From positions 24,991-88,990 of the forward strand of contig DATGZN010000030.1 of NCBI GenBank assembly GCA_035297145.1: DNA of 64,000 bases. The letters run 5' to 3'. The position numbers and the translations under genes were made by a program. Every line of letters begins with the position of its first letter. Position 1 is the stretch's first letter. Positions 51,106 to 60,171 of this stretch are shown piece by piece. Source of the stretch: QHXW01 sp035297145. Its GTDB lineage: Bacteria > Acidobacteriota > Terriglobia > Bryobacterales > Bryobacteraceae. The notes below the pieces were generated by a model. It did no database searches and was not told where the DNA came from. It saw only the letters and a list, made by a program, of their open reading frames with translations.

Positions 51106-54100
51106 ATGCATCGTCGAATGAGAAGACAAGTGTGCCCAGCCGCGGTGTTAGTGCTGGCCGGATGGATGATCGTTGGCATCACGCCCCTGGCCGCGCAATC
51201 CACATACGCCACCATCAATGGAACGGTAACGGATGCCAGTGGCGGCTTTGTTTCCGGTGCGAAGGTCGAAATTCTGAACCAGGGGACTGGCATCACGCGC
51301 AGCGTGCCCACGGATGCGGCCGGCAACTATGAATTTTTGAACATGGATGCGGGAACCTACACCATTACAGTCTCTGCGGCCAATTTCACGACGACGAAAG
51401 ACAAAGATTTGATTGTGCCGGCTCGTGAAACGCGTACGGTCCCGTTCCAATTGCAGGTTGCGGCAGGTAACACGCAGGTTGTGGTCGTCGCTTCGGAGGC
51501 AGTCATCAGCGAGGACCAGACCCGGTCCAGTTCGACTTCAGGAGATGAGATCAACTCGCTGGCGCTAAATTTTCGTGCGACGCCGAATCCGACCCCGCTG
51601 CAGGTAGCCCCACTCTCAGCGGGCGTGCAGTCAGACTCCAGCGGCAACCTGACTATCTCTGGCCAATTACCGACAGCAACGTCATTTTCATTAGACGGAA
51701 TTTCCACGCAATTGCCGCGTTACGGCGGGCCCACTAAGGACCTGTTTCCGTCAGTTGAAGGCATCTCCGAGTTTCGCGTCAATTACGCGGGCAACGGTGC
51801 CGAGTACTCGCAAGTATCGGACATCACGGCCATCAGCCGCAGCGGCACGAATGACTACCACGGCACCGCCTATTGGTACTTGCAGCGCAAGAGTTTCGAT
51901 TCAGCCGACCAAATCAGCGGCATCGTTCCGAACGGTAGCGCGAATACTGCGGGCGCCTCCATCGGCGGGCCGCTCTCGATTCCGGGCGTGTACAACGCCA
52001 AGGACAAGACGTTCTTCTATTTCGATTATGAAAGCGTCCGGCTCAGCTCGAACACGCTGATTAGCACCAACACCATACCCACCCAATGGCGCACCGGCGA
52101 TTTCTCAGGCGCGGGCGCCACCATTGTGGATCCGACCACAGGTGCGCCATTCCCGGGAAATATGATTCCAACTAACCGTATCGATCCGATTGCGGGAAAG
52201 ATTCTGCCGCTTTTCTTTCCGACTCCTACCAACTCGAGTGCTAATCTGAACGCTTTTAACCTTGTCCAGTCCTTTCCAGGCACTTACCAGTCGGACGATT
52301 TTGACGGACGGCTAGATCACAACTTTTCTCCCAATCAGAAGGTTTGGTTCCGAGTCACTCAAAAGACCATTCCCGCCGTTGGTACGGACTCCGGAATTGG
52401 AGCCGGAGGAGCGGGCGATACTTCTTACAACCCGCTGATGGGATCATTTACAACAGACTCCGACCTATGGAACTTCGCCGGCTCTTATGTTTGGATTGTG
52501 CATCCGAACTTAATCAATGAGTTTCGCATGGGTTATTCACGCGCTAATTTTGTTTACAGTTACCCGCAAGCGAAGCAGGGGGATTCCATCATCTCCAATC
52601 TTGGAATCACCGGCCTTCCCGGATCGCCGAAGAACGGTCTCGGCGGTGTCCCGGTGTTCTATATAGGCGATCTGCTGGGCGGGGCCACAAACCCGTACGG
52701 ACACCCTCGCGTAAATCAGAATGGAGTTATTGAGGTTGGAGACGGCCTATCTTGGGTGAAGGGGCAGCATAACATGAAGTTCGGTGGAGAATTTCGTAGA
52801 TTGAACTACCTGGACAACATCACGTTCAATTTAGGAGATGAGTACGGCGACTACGAGTTTTTCGGCGGCTTCACCTCTGGCGCGAAGACAAACTCCGACG
52901 TCAACGGCGCCGCCGATTTCCTCCTCGGGCTTGTTTCGGACGCGCAGCAGGCCCAAAACGGACCCAACGGCAAACCCTTTGGATATCACTATGGCTTTTA
53001 CGGACAGGACGACTGGCATATCAGCCGAAATCTGACCATTAACTACGGCCTTCGCTATGAAATCAACACACCGTTCAACGATGAGACTCATCAGCTTGGT
53101 CAATTCATTACCAGTGTCCCCGGTGGCGAACTCGCGGTGCAGGGACAAGAGGGTTTATCTCTGATCAATCCCCTGTGGCGACAAGCCGTCGGCAACACAC
53201 CTTTCGTGACCAACAGCCAGGTCGGCCTGCCCATTACTTTGCGCAATACCTACACCGGCAATGTGCAGCCTCGTTTGGGAATCGCCTGGAAGCCATTCAA
53301 CAATGACAAGACCATCATTCGCGCTTCCGCTGGTACTTACTCCGTGCCCGTGCTTGGCGCTGTCTTGTACTCGCTGCTCGGCGTGGATACCAGTTACTTC
53401 GCGGATTATCCCTCTACCGCCACCAATGTGCGCACGTTCGAGGATGTGTTCGGTGGGACTGGCACCGTGGGAGTCCACCCTGGGTACCGCCGCGCCAATT
53501 CGATCAATCTGAAAGATCCGCGCGTCGAGCAATGGAACTTCTCGCTTGACCACGACATCGGTTTCCACACTGTGCTCCGTGCCAGTTATACTGGTTCACA
53601 CACTTATAATCTGATCTATAGTCCGGATCTAAACCAGATCGCCCCTAACACCGTGGGTTACGCGGCACTTACTGCGACCCCTGCGCTGAGGCAACAGAAT
53701 CTACGTTACCCGAATTTCCGTGAAGTTCTCACCCGCGCTAACGGACCGAGCGACAAGTATGACGCATTGACTCTGGAAGCCAACCGGCGGTTCGGGAACA
53801 ACTTGACCTTCCAGACTAATTACACCTGGGCGCACAATGACACGAATGCGCTCGGTGCAGCGCCCAACTCCTCCGTTCCCTTGGGTGGCCAGGGTGACAA
53901 CGGAGACAATGTACTCAACTACTACAATATCCAGTCTGATACGGGGAATGCTTACTTCAATCCCCGGCATCGCTTTGTGAATACGTTCGTCTACACCTTG
54001 CCCTTTGGCCGCAGCCAGAAGTTTATGGGTAATATCAGCCGCGGTGCGGATCTTATCGTCGGCGGCTGGGGACTAACTGGCGTTACCGTGCTACAAACCG

Positions 54101-54546
54101 GCCAGTGGCTGACTCCGTATTTCCCGAGTGGCTTGTCGGATTCCTCGGGCACGTTCCCCACCAGCCGTTCGGTTGCACAATCGCGGCCCGATTGTGTCGC
54201 CGGACAGTCCGGTTACGTCTCCAATCCAACCGTTACGAATTACTTCAATGTAAATGCCTACTCGGTTCCTGGGGCCAATATCGGCCGCTTCGGCACGTGC
54301 GGTGTCGGCATTCTGCAAGGTCCGGGCACCGCGGTGTATTCCATGTCGGTCGGCAAGACCTTCAACCTCGATGAACGGTTCCATGTGCGTTATGAGGCTC
54401 AGTTCGCCAACCTGTTCAACGTCGAGAACAAAGCCAACCCCAGCACCAACATCGCCAGTGGCTCGTTTGGAACAATTTCGCAGAGCCAGACAGTCGGACA
54501 GGCCGGCCCGCGCACCATTCAGATGATGTTGCGCATGTCATTCTGA
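51106..54546 (+). CDS. TonB-dependent receptor with carboxypeptidase-regulatory-like domain, copy 3
   Basis: 1146 residues from the ATG at 51106, chosen for AGGAG at a good distance and a signal peptide (MHRRMRRQVCPAAVLVLAGW, cut near PLAAQ). The regulatory domain is INGTVTDASGGFVSGAKVEI. The plug region lacks the LPLNGR motif seen in copies 1 and 2 and instead reads NSLALNFRATPNPTPLQVAP, so it may belong to a separate subgroup. The barrel ends MLRMSF. It lies 33 bases before a probable aminophosphonate oxidase gene on the same strand, which suggests that the three genes may be co-expressed for uptake and breakdown of one compound. Confidence 0.93.
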   Translation: MHRRMRRQVCPAAVLVLAGWMIVGITPLAAQSTYATINGTVTDASGGFVSGAKVEILNQGTGITRSVPTDAAGNYEFLNMDAGTYTITVSAANFTTTKDKDLIVPARETRTVPFQLQVAAGNTQVVVVASEAVISEDQTRSSSTSGDEINSLALNFRATPNPTPLQVAPLSAGVQSDSSGNLTISGQLPTATSFSLDGISTQLPRYGGPTKDLFPSVEGISEFRVNYAGNGAEYSQVSDITAISRSGTNDYHGTAYWYLQRKSFDSADQISGIVPNGSANTAGASIGGPLSIPGVYNAKDKTFFYFDYESVRLSSNTLISTNTIPTQWRTGDFSGAGATIVDPTTGAPFPGNMIPTNRIDPIAGKILPLFFPTPTNSSANLNAFNLVQSFPGTYQSDDFDGRLDHNFSPNQKVWFRVTQKTIPAVGTDSGIGAGGAGDTSYNPLMGSFTTDSDLWNFAGSYVWIVHPNLINEFRMGYSRANFVYSYPQAKQGDSIISNLGITGLPGSPKNGLGGVPVFYIGDLLGGATNPYGHPRVNQNGVIEVGDGLSWVKGQHNMKFGGEFRRLNYLDNITFNLGDEYGDYEFFGGFTSGAKTNSDVNGAADFLLGLVSDAQQAQNGPNGKPFGYHYGFYGQDDWHISRNLTINYGLRYEINTPFNDETHQLGQFITSVPGGELAVQGQEGLSLINPLWRQAVGNTPFVTNSQVGLPITLRNTYTGNVQPRLGIAWKPFNNDKTIIRASAGTYSVPVLGAVLYSLLGVDTSYFADYPSTATNVRTFEDVFGGTGTVGVHPGYRRANSINLKDPRVEQWNFSLDHDIGFHTVLRASYTGSHTYNLIYSPDLNQIAPNTVGYAALTATPALRQQNLRYPNFREVLTRANGPSDKYDALTLEANRRFGNNLTFQTNYTWAHNDTNALGAAPNSSVPLGGQGDNGDNVLNYYNIQSDTGNAYFNPRHRFVNTFVYTLPFGRSQKFMGNISRGADLIVGGWGLTGVTVLQTGQWLTPYFPSGLSDSSGTFPTSRSVAQSRPDCVAGQSGYVSNPTVTNYFNVNAYSVPGANIGRFGTCGVGILQGPGTAVYSMSVGKTFNLDERFHVRYEAQFANLFNVENKANPSTNIASGSFGTISQSQTVGQAGPRTIQMMLRMSF

Positions 54547-54579
54547 TGACATGGTCATCCGGGAGGGTGGCCGTAACTC

Positions 54580-55716
54580 ATGCCGGTACACCGCGCGGAC
54601 GTAGCCATCGTGGGCGCAGGCATTCTGGGCCTCGCTCATGCTTACAAGTTCGCGCGAAAGGGCCGCCCAGTTGTCGTTTTCGAGCGGAATGGGAAAGCTG
54701 AAGGCGCGTCAATCCGAAACTTCGGCATGATCTGGCCGATTGGCCAAGCTGCCGGTGCGACGCACGAACTGGCGCTGCGCAGCCGCGAAATTTGGCTCGA
54801 TGTACTCCATTGTGCGCAGCTGCCTTACTTAGCGACGGGCTCGCTTCATGTGACGTATCGCGACGATGAAGCGGCCGTCGCGCGCGAGTTCAGCGAGATT
54901 GGCCCGGCCCACGGATACAGGTGCCAGTGGCTCTCGGCCGACGCGGTCCTGTCGCGTAGTCAAGCCGTGCGACCACAAGGGCTTCTTGGCGGACTCTGGA
55001 GCGCGCTCGAGTTCACAGTAGACGCCCGTTCCATCCTCGCCAAGCTGCCGCATTTTCTCGCCGAGCAAATGGGCGTGCAATTCCGCTATGGATGCCCGGT
55101 GCGCTCCGTGGCGCTGCCGCGGATCGAAGCGGGAGAAGAGCAGTGGGAAGTGGACCAGGCAATCATCTGCAGCGGGCACGATTTCGAAACGCTTTTTCCC
55201 AGCCTGCTCCGGGCAACCGGTCTCACGCGATGCAAACTGCAAATGATGCGCACTCTGCCGCAACCAGACGGGTGGCGGTTGGGGCCGTCGCTCGCCGCGG
55301 GGCTAACGCTACGGTTTTATCCCGCGTTTGAGATCTGCTCTTCTCTGCCCGCGCTCAAACAGCGAATTACCGCCGAGACGCCGGAATACGACCGTTGGGG
55401 CATTCATCTGCTCGTTTCGCAAACCGAGCAAGGTGAGTTGACGCTTGGCGACTCGCACGAATACGGCGAGACAATCGACATTTTCGACAAAGCGGCGATC
55501 GACCGGCTGATACTCGACTATCTGGGCACATTTCTCAAAGCGCCATCTCTGGACGTGGCCCAGCATTGGCATGGAATCTACGCCAAGCATCCCACGCAAC
55601 CCTTCGTTTCGCTGTCTCCTGAACCGGGCGTTCGCATCGTCACGGCGACCGGAGGTTCAGGCATGACCCTTTCCTTCGGCATCGCCGAGCAAACCGTCTC
55701 ACAAATGGAGATCTAG
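54580..55716 (+). CDS. FAD-dependent DAO-fold oxidoreductase (TIGR03364-like, phosphonate-associated group)
   Basis: A 378-residue flavoprotein of the D-amino-acid-oxidase fold. The FAD-binding GxGxxG is VAIVGAGILGLAHAYKFA, followed by VVVFERN. SIRNFGMIWPIGQ is a characteristic early motif. VTATGGSGMTLSFGIAEQ is the C-terminal FAD contact. The closest group I recall is TIGR03364, whose members sit in 2-aminoethylphosphonate gene clusters and oxidise N-methylated aminophosphonates. The next gene, 3 bases downstream, is a dioxygenase of the type that acts on trimethylaminoethylphosphonate. Glycine- or sarcosine-oxidase-like activity is an alternative. Confidence 0.83.
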   Translation: MPVHRADVAIVGAGILGLAHAYKFARKGRPVVVFERNGKAEGASIRNFGMIWPIGQAAGATHELALRSREIWLDVLHCAQLPYLATGSLHVTYRDDEAAVAREFSEIGPAHGYRCQWLSADAVLSRSQAVRPQGLLGGLWSALEFTVDARSILAKLPHFLAEQMGVQFRYGCPVRSVALPRIEAGEEQWEVDQAIICSGHDFETLFPSLLRATGLTRCKLQMMRTLPQPDGWRLGPSLAAGLTLRFYPAFEICSSLPALKQRITAETPEYDRWGIHLLVSQTEQGELTLGDSHEYGETIDIFDKAAIDRLILDYLGTFLKAPSLDVAQHWHGIYAKHPTQPFVSLSPEPGVRIVTATGGSGMTLSFGIAEQTVSQMEI

Positions 55717-55719
55717 CCT

Positions 55720-56859
55720 GTGGGAAACACTACCCTGGGCGCCGTGATCGAAGTGGACAAGCTTTCATTTGATCCGAAGCGCATCACAATTCATTGGAAC
55801 GACGGCCATAGAAGCATCTACGATGCCGTTTGGTTACGAGACAACTGCCCTTCCGATCGCGATTCGCGAACCGGGCAGCGCCTGGTGGACATCGCGGATC
55901 TGCCGGAAGAACCCGCGATCGGCGCCGTCAGTCAGAATTCCGGCGCCGCTGTCCTGATTACCTGGCGCGGCGAGCCGAAGTCCAGTTGGTATCCGCTGGA
56001 GTGGCTGCGCAAACACTGCTATTGCGTTGAACACAGGCAGTCGCGGAAACGCGCGCCATTCGTCTGGCGAGCCGATCAGAGCGGTCACCTGCTGTGGATG
56101 AAATACGCCGAAGTGCTTGCCTCGAAACCAGCCGAGGCTCGGTGGCTTCGAGCCATTGCGGACCAGGGAATCGCGTTTCTCCGAGGCGTCCCTACGCAGG
56201 ATGGTCACGTGCTCGAAGTTGCACGACTGGTTGGCTACGTTCGTGAGACTAATTACGGCAGAATCTTCGATGTTCGTTCCGTGGCGAACCCCAATAACCT
56301 CGCATATTCCGACCGCGGCCTCGGCGTGCACACGGACAATCCCTACCGCGAGCCCGTGCCTGGATTGCAAATCCTGCATTGCCTGCAAGCAGACGAAGAG
56401 GGCGGCGAGAGTCTGTTTGTTGATGGATTCGCGGTCGCGGTCGAGCTCCAGGTACAAGACCCACAGGCGTTTGACACGCTGACGCGAGTGCGGGTGCCTT
56501 TCGCATTTCGCGATGATTGTGCGGATCTGAGAGCCGAACGGCGTCTGTTAGAGCTCAGTTCTGACGGCAAGATCGCAGCCATTCACTACAACAGCCGGTC
56601 GATTCTTCCGGTTTGCCTTCCCTCCGAGGAGTTAGTGGCGTTCTACCCTGCATACCGGGCCTTTGCGCGATTGCTGCGCGATCCACGATTCGAATTTCGG
56701 GTCAAGCTCGGGAGCGGAGATCTGGTGGCGTTCAATAACCGGCGAATACTTCATGGACGAACCGCCTTTTCATCGGCGGCTGGCCGATGGCTACAGGGTT
56801 GCTATTTGGATTGGGACGGCCTGATGAGTAATCTTGCCGTGCTCGAACGCAAGCTGTAA
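55720..56859 (+). CDS. Fe(II)/2-oxoglutarate dioxygenase, gamma-butyrobetaine hydroxylase/TmpA-like
   Basis: A 379-residue dioxygenase. An N-terminal DUF971-like domain (about 10-105) contains VWLRDNCPSDRDSRTGQRL. It keeps Cys43 but lacks the other cysteines of the usual cluster; Cys100, Cys102 and His105 lie later. The TauD-like core has iron ligands His204 and Asp206 (GVHTDNPYR) and His345 (ILHGRTAF), with Arg356 as a probable 2-oxoglutarate contact. VHTDNPYREPVPGLQILHCL fits the TmpA group, which hydroxylates 2-(trimethylamino)ethylphosphonate. GTG start, 3 bases after the FAD oxidase. The HD-oxygenase partner TmpB is not nearby, so butyrobetaine or another quaternary amine is possible. 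Confidence 0.85.
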   Translation: MGNTTLGAVIEVDKLSFDPKRITIHWNDGHRSIYDAVWLRDNCPSDRDSRTGQRLVDIADLPEEPAIGAVSQNSGAAVLITWRGEPKSSWYPLEWLRKHCYCVEHRQSRKRAPFVWRADQSGHLLWMKYAEVLASKPAEARWLRAIADQGIAFLRGVPTQDGHVLEVARLVGYVRETNYGRIFDVRSVANPNNLAYSDRGLGVHTDNPYREPVPGLQILHCLQADEEGGESLFVDGFAVAVELQVQDPQAFDTLTRVRVPFAFRDDCADLRAERRLLELSSDGKIAAIHYNSRSILPVCLPSEELVAFYPAYRAFARLLRDPRFEFRVKLGSGDLVAFNNRRILHGRTAFSSAAGRWLQGCYLDWDGLMSNLAVLERKL

Positions 56860-56981
56860 CTCGTTGCTTAGTCTCTTGCGATGACTAATTAACTGCCAAT
56901 AGTAACTAAAGATAGTATCCAGCGCGTAACCTCTTAGTTAACCAGAATATTTTTTACGGTAATTACTACTGCTAAATGTCG

Positions 56982-57011
56982 TTTACATTTTGTGAATTCA
57001 GGTACTATTAT
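56982..57011 (+). promoter_or_regulatory. Candidate promoter in an AT-rich intergenic region
   Basis: TTTACA (56982-56987) and TATTAT (57006-57011) are 18 bases apart in the AT-richest stretch of the window (56870-57030). It would give a leader of about 60 bases before the gene at 57077. A GTAAA/TTTAC inverted pair and several CCGG motifs lie in that leader; no known riboswitch was recognised. Confidence 0.5.
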
Positions 57012-57076
57012 TGAGTTGTAAAGTTTTACTGGTCTCCGGATTCGCAATGCCGGTGAGCCGGTAAAGTGGTGAGCAT

Positions 57077-57709
57077 ATGTCAGCCCGTGAGCAGTCCGGC
57101 AATTCGAAACTAGTGGCGGTCATGGCCAAGGGGCAGATCGTCGAAGTTTGGCAGATATTATGCGACCGCACCGACTTCCGCGAACGCGAGGCCGTGGTTC
57201 CGCAAGAGGTGCTCGGCCACGTAGTAAAGGGACGGCGGGAACGCCAGATCGTGCAACGGCACCAGACGTCTCGTCAGGAATGGGGCCATTTCCTCATCCG
57301 TCGGTTTAATGCCAAGCGCACCCAACCCTGGATGTCCTCCCTCGGCTTGACAACACTCGTACCGGGCGCTCTATTAGCGGCTGGCTCCGCAAACCAGGGA
57401 GTCGCCACGGTACCCATTGGAATGCTCGTTCTGCAGGGAGCCATGGTGGTGATGGGCAGTCTGATGGCACTCACCGCGGCTTGGCGGGTGATCACCAGGC
57501 GATGGCTATCCGTTACTGGACAGCCGCTCGAATCGCTCGGCGTATCCAGCCACGCCATGGGCTTTCCGAGTGATGTGATGGCGTGCGAAGGAGTACCCAG
57601 CGGCTACGGCCGGGGCGGTTTCAAAGGCTTCGTGGAAGTCGAGTTACCGTTGGGTGAGTGGGAACTGGTGGAAGACCGGGTTATCGAGACTCCCAAGCGG
57701 CGCTGGTAG
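57077..57709 (+). CDS. Hypothetical protein with two membrane segments
   Basis: A 210-residue protein I cannot place in a family. Residues 1-85 are hydrophilic and helix-like, with a basic patch (KGRRERQIVQRHQTSRQEW). Two hydrophobic segments follow: LGLTTLVPGALLAAGSA and IGMLVLQGAMVVMGSLMAL. The C-terminus is soluble (GFKGFVEVELPLGEWELVED). The start is an ATG with GGTGAG upstream and a candidate promoter about 70 bases away. It is a single gene: the dioxygenase before it is 217 bases away and the next gene is convergent. Confidence 0.65.
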   Translation: MSAREQSGNSKLVAVMAKGQIVEVWQILCDRTDFREREAVVPQEVLGHVVKGRRERQIVQRHQTSRQEWGHFLIRRFNAKRTQPWMSSLGLTTLVPGALLAAGSANQGVATVPIGMLVLQGAMVVMGSLMALTAAWRVITRRWLSVTGQPLESLGVSSHAMGFPSDVMACEGVPSGYGRGGFKGFVEVELPLGEWELVEDRVIETPKRRW

Positions 57710-57713
57710 AAAT

Positions 57714-59141
57714 CTAACTCACCTTTTTTGCAGGCGTCGCCGTTCCGCGCCCCAGCTTTTCCATCTCGTTGAAGTAAACCTTGCGGCCTTCATCCATCGC
57801 CATGTTGGAGAGAATCACCGCGACTGAGTCTGCCAATCCTGTCTCCAGATCCGCCAGCGGCCGTTTGCCACTGCGGCAGCTTTCGAAAAAGCTATCAAGC
57901 TCCGCGTCCACGGGGTTACGCTGCTCTTCCTGAAGGATTACTCCTTTAGAAGTCAGCCAACGCCGCGCGAATTTCGCCTCACGAGTGAAAAAGCTTTCAC
58001 TACCCGTAAACTCCAGATCGCTTGTCATGATCGGAATAGGCCCATTGGCGCCGCCCGAAGCGACCATGGTTGCACCCGCGACGAACTTCTCATTCTTCTT
58101 TGACTCGTCGGCCTTGGTGATGGTGGTCGTCCGCGGCGGCTCGCGATACCACCACGCAATCGCCGGGTGCACATCGTCGCCCACCGTGATCTCGACCGTT
58201 CCATCGGTACCCATAATAATTTCTCCCATCTCCGGGCGGTTGCCGTTGAAATAAGGAAGGAATTGGTTGGTGCTGATAGATGAATAAGTCAGCTTCTGCC
58301 CCTGCGGATACTTATAAATCAACTGAATGTTGTCGTAGACGTCGCGCCCGTCGTTCAGCATGTCCAGGCTGCCCAGCCCCATCACGAACTCCGGCGACGA
58401 GCCGAACATCCAATCGGACACGTCCACCTGGTGCGACGTCAACTCCGCCGTAAGCCCACCTGACATGGAACGGTAAAGCCGCCAGTTGGCAATGCTGGAT
58501 TCCCCGCCCGGCTTCATGGTCCACAAGGAACTGGGTTTGTTAATCATGTTGCGGTGCCACTGTGCATGAATGTGATGGACATTGCCGAGAATGCCTTTAT
58601 CCACCATGCTCTTCACCGTCTGGTAAAAGTAGCTGTAACGCCGCTGGAGACCGGTTTGCAGGATTTGCTTGGGGCGCTCCCCGGCGAGCGCGCGCAAGGC
58701 GTGCACCTCCTCCGCCTTGAAGACCAGGCATTTTTCGCAGAACACGTTCTTGCCCGCCGTTAGCGCGTCGCGCGTGATGGGGAAGTGCACGAACAGCGGA
58801 ACCGTGACAAAGACCGCGTCCACGTCCTTCTGCACCAAGAGCTCGCGATAGTCCTTGTACGTCCTCGGATTGTTCCCGATGGTCTGGACACCGTGGTCCA
58901 AATTCTGCTGCTGAATATCGCAAAGCGCTACGCAACGCCCGCTGTCGATACTCTTCAGGTGCTTCAGGAGATACGATCCGCGGCTGCCGGTCCCGATCAT
59001 GCCGAATTGGACCTGGTCATTGGCCGCTTTTACGGTTTGGATCGCGGGAGCTCCCTCGATCTTCCGCGCCGCTGCCAGCACCGTCGCAGCACCGGCCGCC
59101 TTCATTACGTCGCGCCGCGTCAAGTCCTTTTCCTGGGCCAT
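57714..59141 (-). CDS. Gfo/Idh/MocA-family oxidoreductase with twin-arginine signal
   Basis: A 475-residue protein from the ATG at 59141, where AAGGA is well placed; an ATG two codons earlier is less likely. The N-terminus LTRRDVMKAAGAATVLAAAR is a Tat signal. The NAD(P)-binding Rossmann fold follows (QFGMIGTGSRGSYLLKHLKS, RCVALCDIQQQNLDHG). FCEKCLVFKAEEVHAL holds the EKP-like position, here EKC, and HAQWHRNMINKP and HQVDVSDWMFG contain substrate-site His. Such exported sugar-dehydrogenase-like proteins are frequent in Acidobacteria and Planctomycetes. The substrate is unknown. It is divergent from the RmlD-like gene. Confidence 0.92.
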   Translation of the reverse strand: MAQEKDLTRRDVMKAAGAATVLAAARKIEGAPAIQTVKAANDQVQFGMIGTGSRGSYLLKHLKSIDSGRCVALCDIQQQNLDHGVQTIGNNPRTYKDYRELLVQKDVDAVFVTVPLFVHFPITRDALTAGKNVFCEKCLVFKAEEVHALRALAGERPKQILQTGLQRRYSYFYQTVKSMVDKGILGNVHHIHAQWHRNMINKPSSLWTMKPGGESSIANWRLYRSMSGGLTAELTSHQVDVSDWMFGSSPEFVMGLGSLDMLNDGRDVYDNIQLIYKYPQGQKLTYSSISTNQFLPYFNGNRPEMGEIIMGTDGTVEITVGDDVHPAIAWWYREPPRTTTITKADESKKNEKFVAGATMVASGGANGPIPIMTSDLEFTGSESFFTREAKFARRWLTSKGVILQEEQRNPVDAELDSFFESCRSGKRPLADLETGLADSVAVILSNMAMDEGRKVYFNEMEKLGRGTATPAKKVS

Positions 59142-59254
59142 AAGCATTCCTTGCTACTTGGATTGGATTCGATTTTCCAGTGTATCCATTCAACCGGGGG
59201 GTTCACAACGGAGCGGGCATTTGGTCCCTCGCATCTGCGCTATCCTCGTCTCTT

Positions 59255-60142
59255 ATGGCGCGCAAGGCGGCGGTATTCGGCTGTTCCGGACAACTTGGTG
59301 TGGAGCTGGTTCGGGAACTCCGAGAGCGTGGTTACGAAGTGACGGGTTGGGAGCGGGCTGCCGTGGATATTGCGGACGGGCAAAAGGTCGAGCGCGTTCT
59401 CGCCAATCTCGACCCGCAGGTGGTTTTCAATGCCGCCGCATACAACCAAGTGGACGTGGCGGAGAAAGAGCCACAAGCCGCCTACGTCGCCAACGCCCTG
59501 GGGGTCCGCAATCTTGCCCTGGCCTGCCGCCAGACCGATGCGCAGCTCGTTCACTTCTCCACCGACTACGTTTTCGACGGTACCGCAAATCGCCCCTACC
59601 GCGAGGACGATCCTAGCCACCCTCTCGGAGCTTATGCTGTGTCCAAGCTGGCGGGCGAGTTGTATGCGCAGGCCTATCTCGAGCGCCTGCTGATCGTGCG
59701 AACCTGCGGCGTCTTCGGCCCCGCGGGCCTCAAAACCAATCGCGGGAATTTCGTCGAATTGATGTTGCGCCTCGCCACTGGCGCGCAGCCCATCCGCGTT
59801 GTGGAAGACCACATCGCCTCACCCACGTACGCACCGCTGCTGGCCTCGCGCACCATCGACTTGGCGGAGAAAAACCTGCGGGGCGTGTTCCACATCGGCG
59901 GCGGGACGCCCATCTCCTGGTTCAATTTCTCTAGGCTGATTTTCGAGACCGCCGGCTTGAACCCGTCCCTCCAGCCCACCAATGAGCGCGAGTATCGCAC
60001 GGCGGCCCGGCGTCCGAAGTATTCGGCGCTCTCCAACGAGAAGATGGAGCGCGCCGGCCTGCCGCCCATGCCGCCCCTCGCGGAAGGTCTCAAAGCATAC
60101 CTGGCGGCGCGCGAGAAACTCGTCACCCCAGCCAGGCTTTAG
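59255..60142 (+). CDS. dTDP-4-dehydrorhamnose reductase-like protein (RmlD substrate-binding family)
   Basis: 295 residues from the ATG at 59255; the frame is open 25 codons upstream but without a good start. It is an extended short-chain reductase. FGCSGQLGVELVREL carries the NAD(P)-binding glycines. FNAAAYNQVDVAEKEP, LVHFSTDYVFDGT and the catalytic YAVSK of HPLGAYAVSKLAGEL match RmlD. It would reduce dTDP-4-keto-rhamnose to dTDP-L-rhamnose for cell-surface glycans. RmlA, B and C are not nearby, so a related nucleotide-sugar reductase is also possible. Confidence 0.9.
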   Translation: MARKAAVFGCSGQLGVELVRELRERGYEVTGWERAAVDIADGQKVERVLANLDPQVVFNAAAYNQVDVAEKEPQAAYVANALGVRNLALACRQTDAQLVHFSTDYVFDGTANRPYREDDPSHPLGAYAVSKLAGELYAQAYLERLLIVRTCGVFGPAGLKTNRGNFVELMLRLATGAQPIRVVEDHIASPTYAPLLASRTIDLAEKNLRGVFHIGGGTPISWFNFSRLIFETAGLNPSLQPTNEREYRTAARRPKYSALSNEKMERAGLPPMPPLAEGLKAYLAAREKLVTPARL

Positions 60143-60171
60143 CTCCTTTCCTTGTATACTTATAGTCAGTA

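Noticed and set aside
56860..57076. A riboswitch before the two-helix membrane protein gene
   Set aside because: The CCGG-rich leader can fold, but I could not match it to a known aptamer class such as c-di-GMP, SAM or cobalamin.
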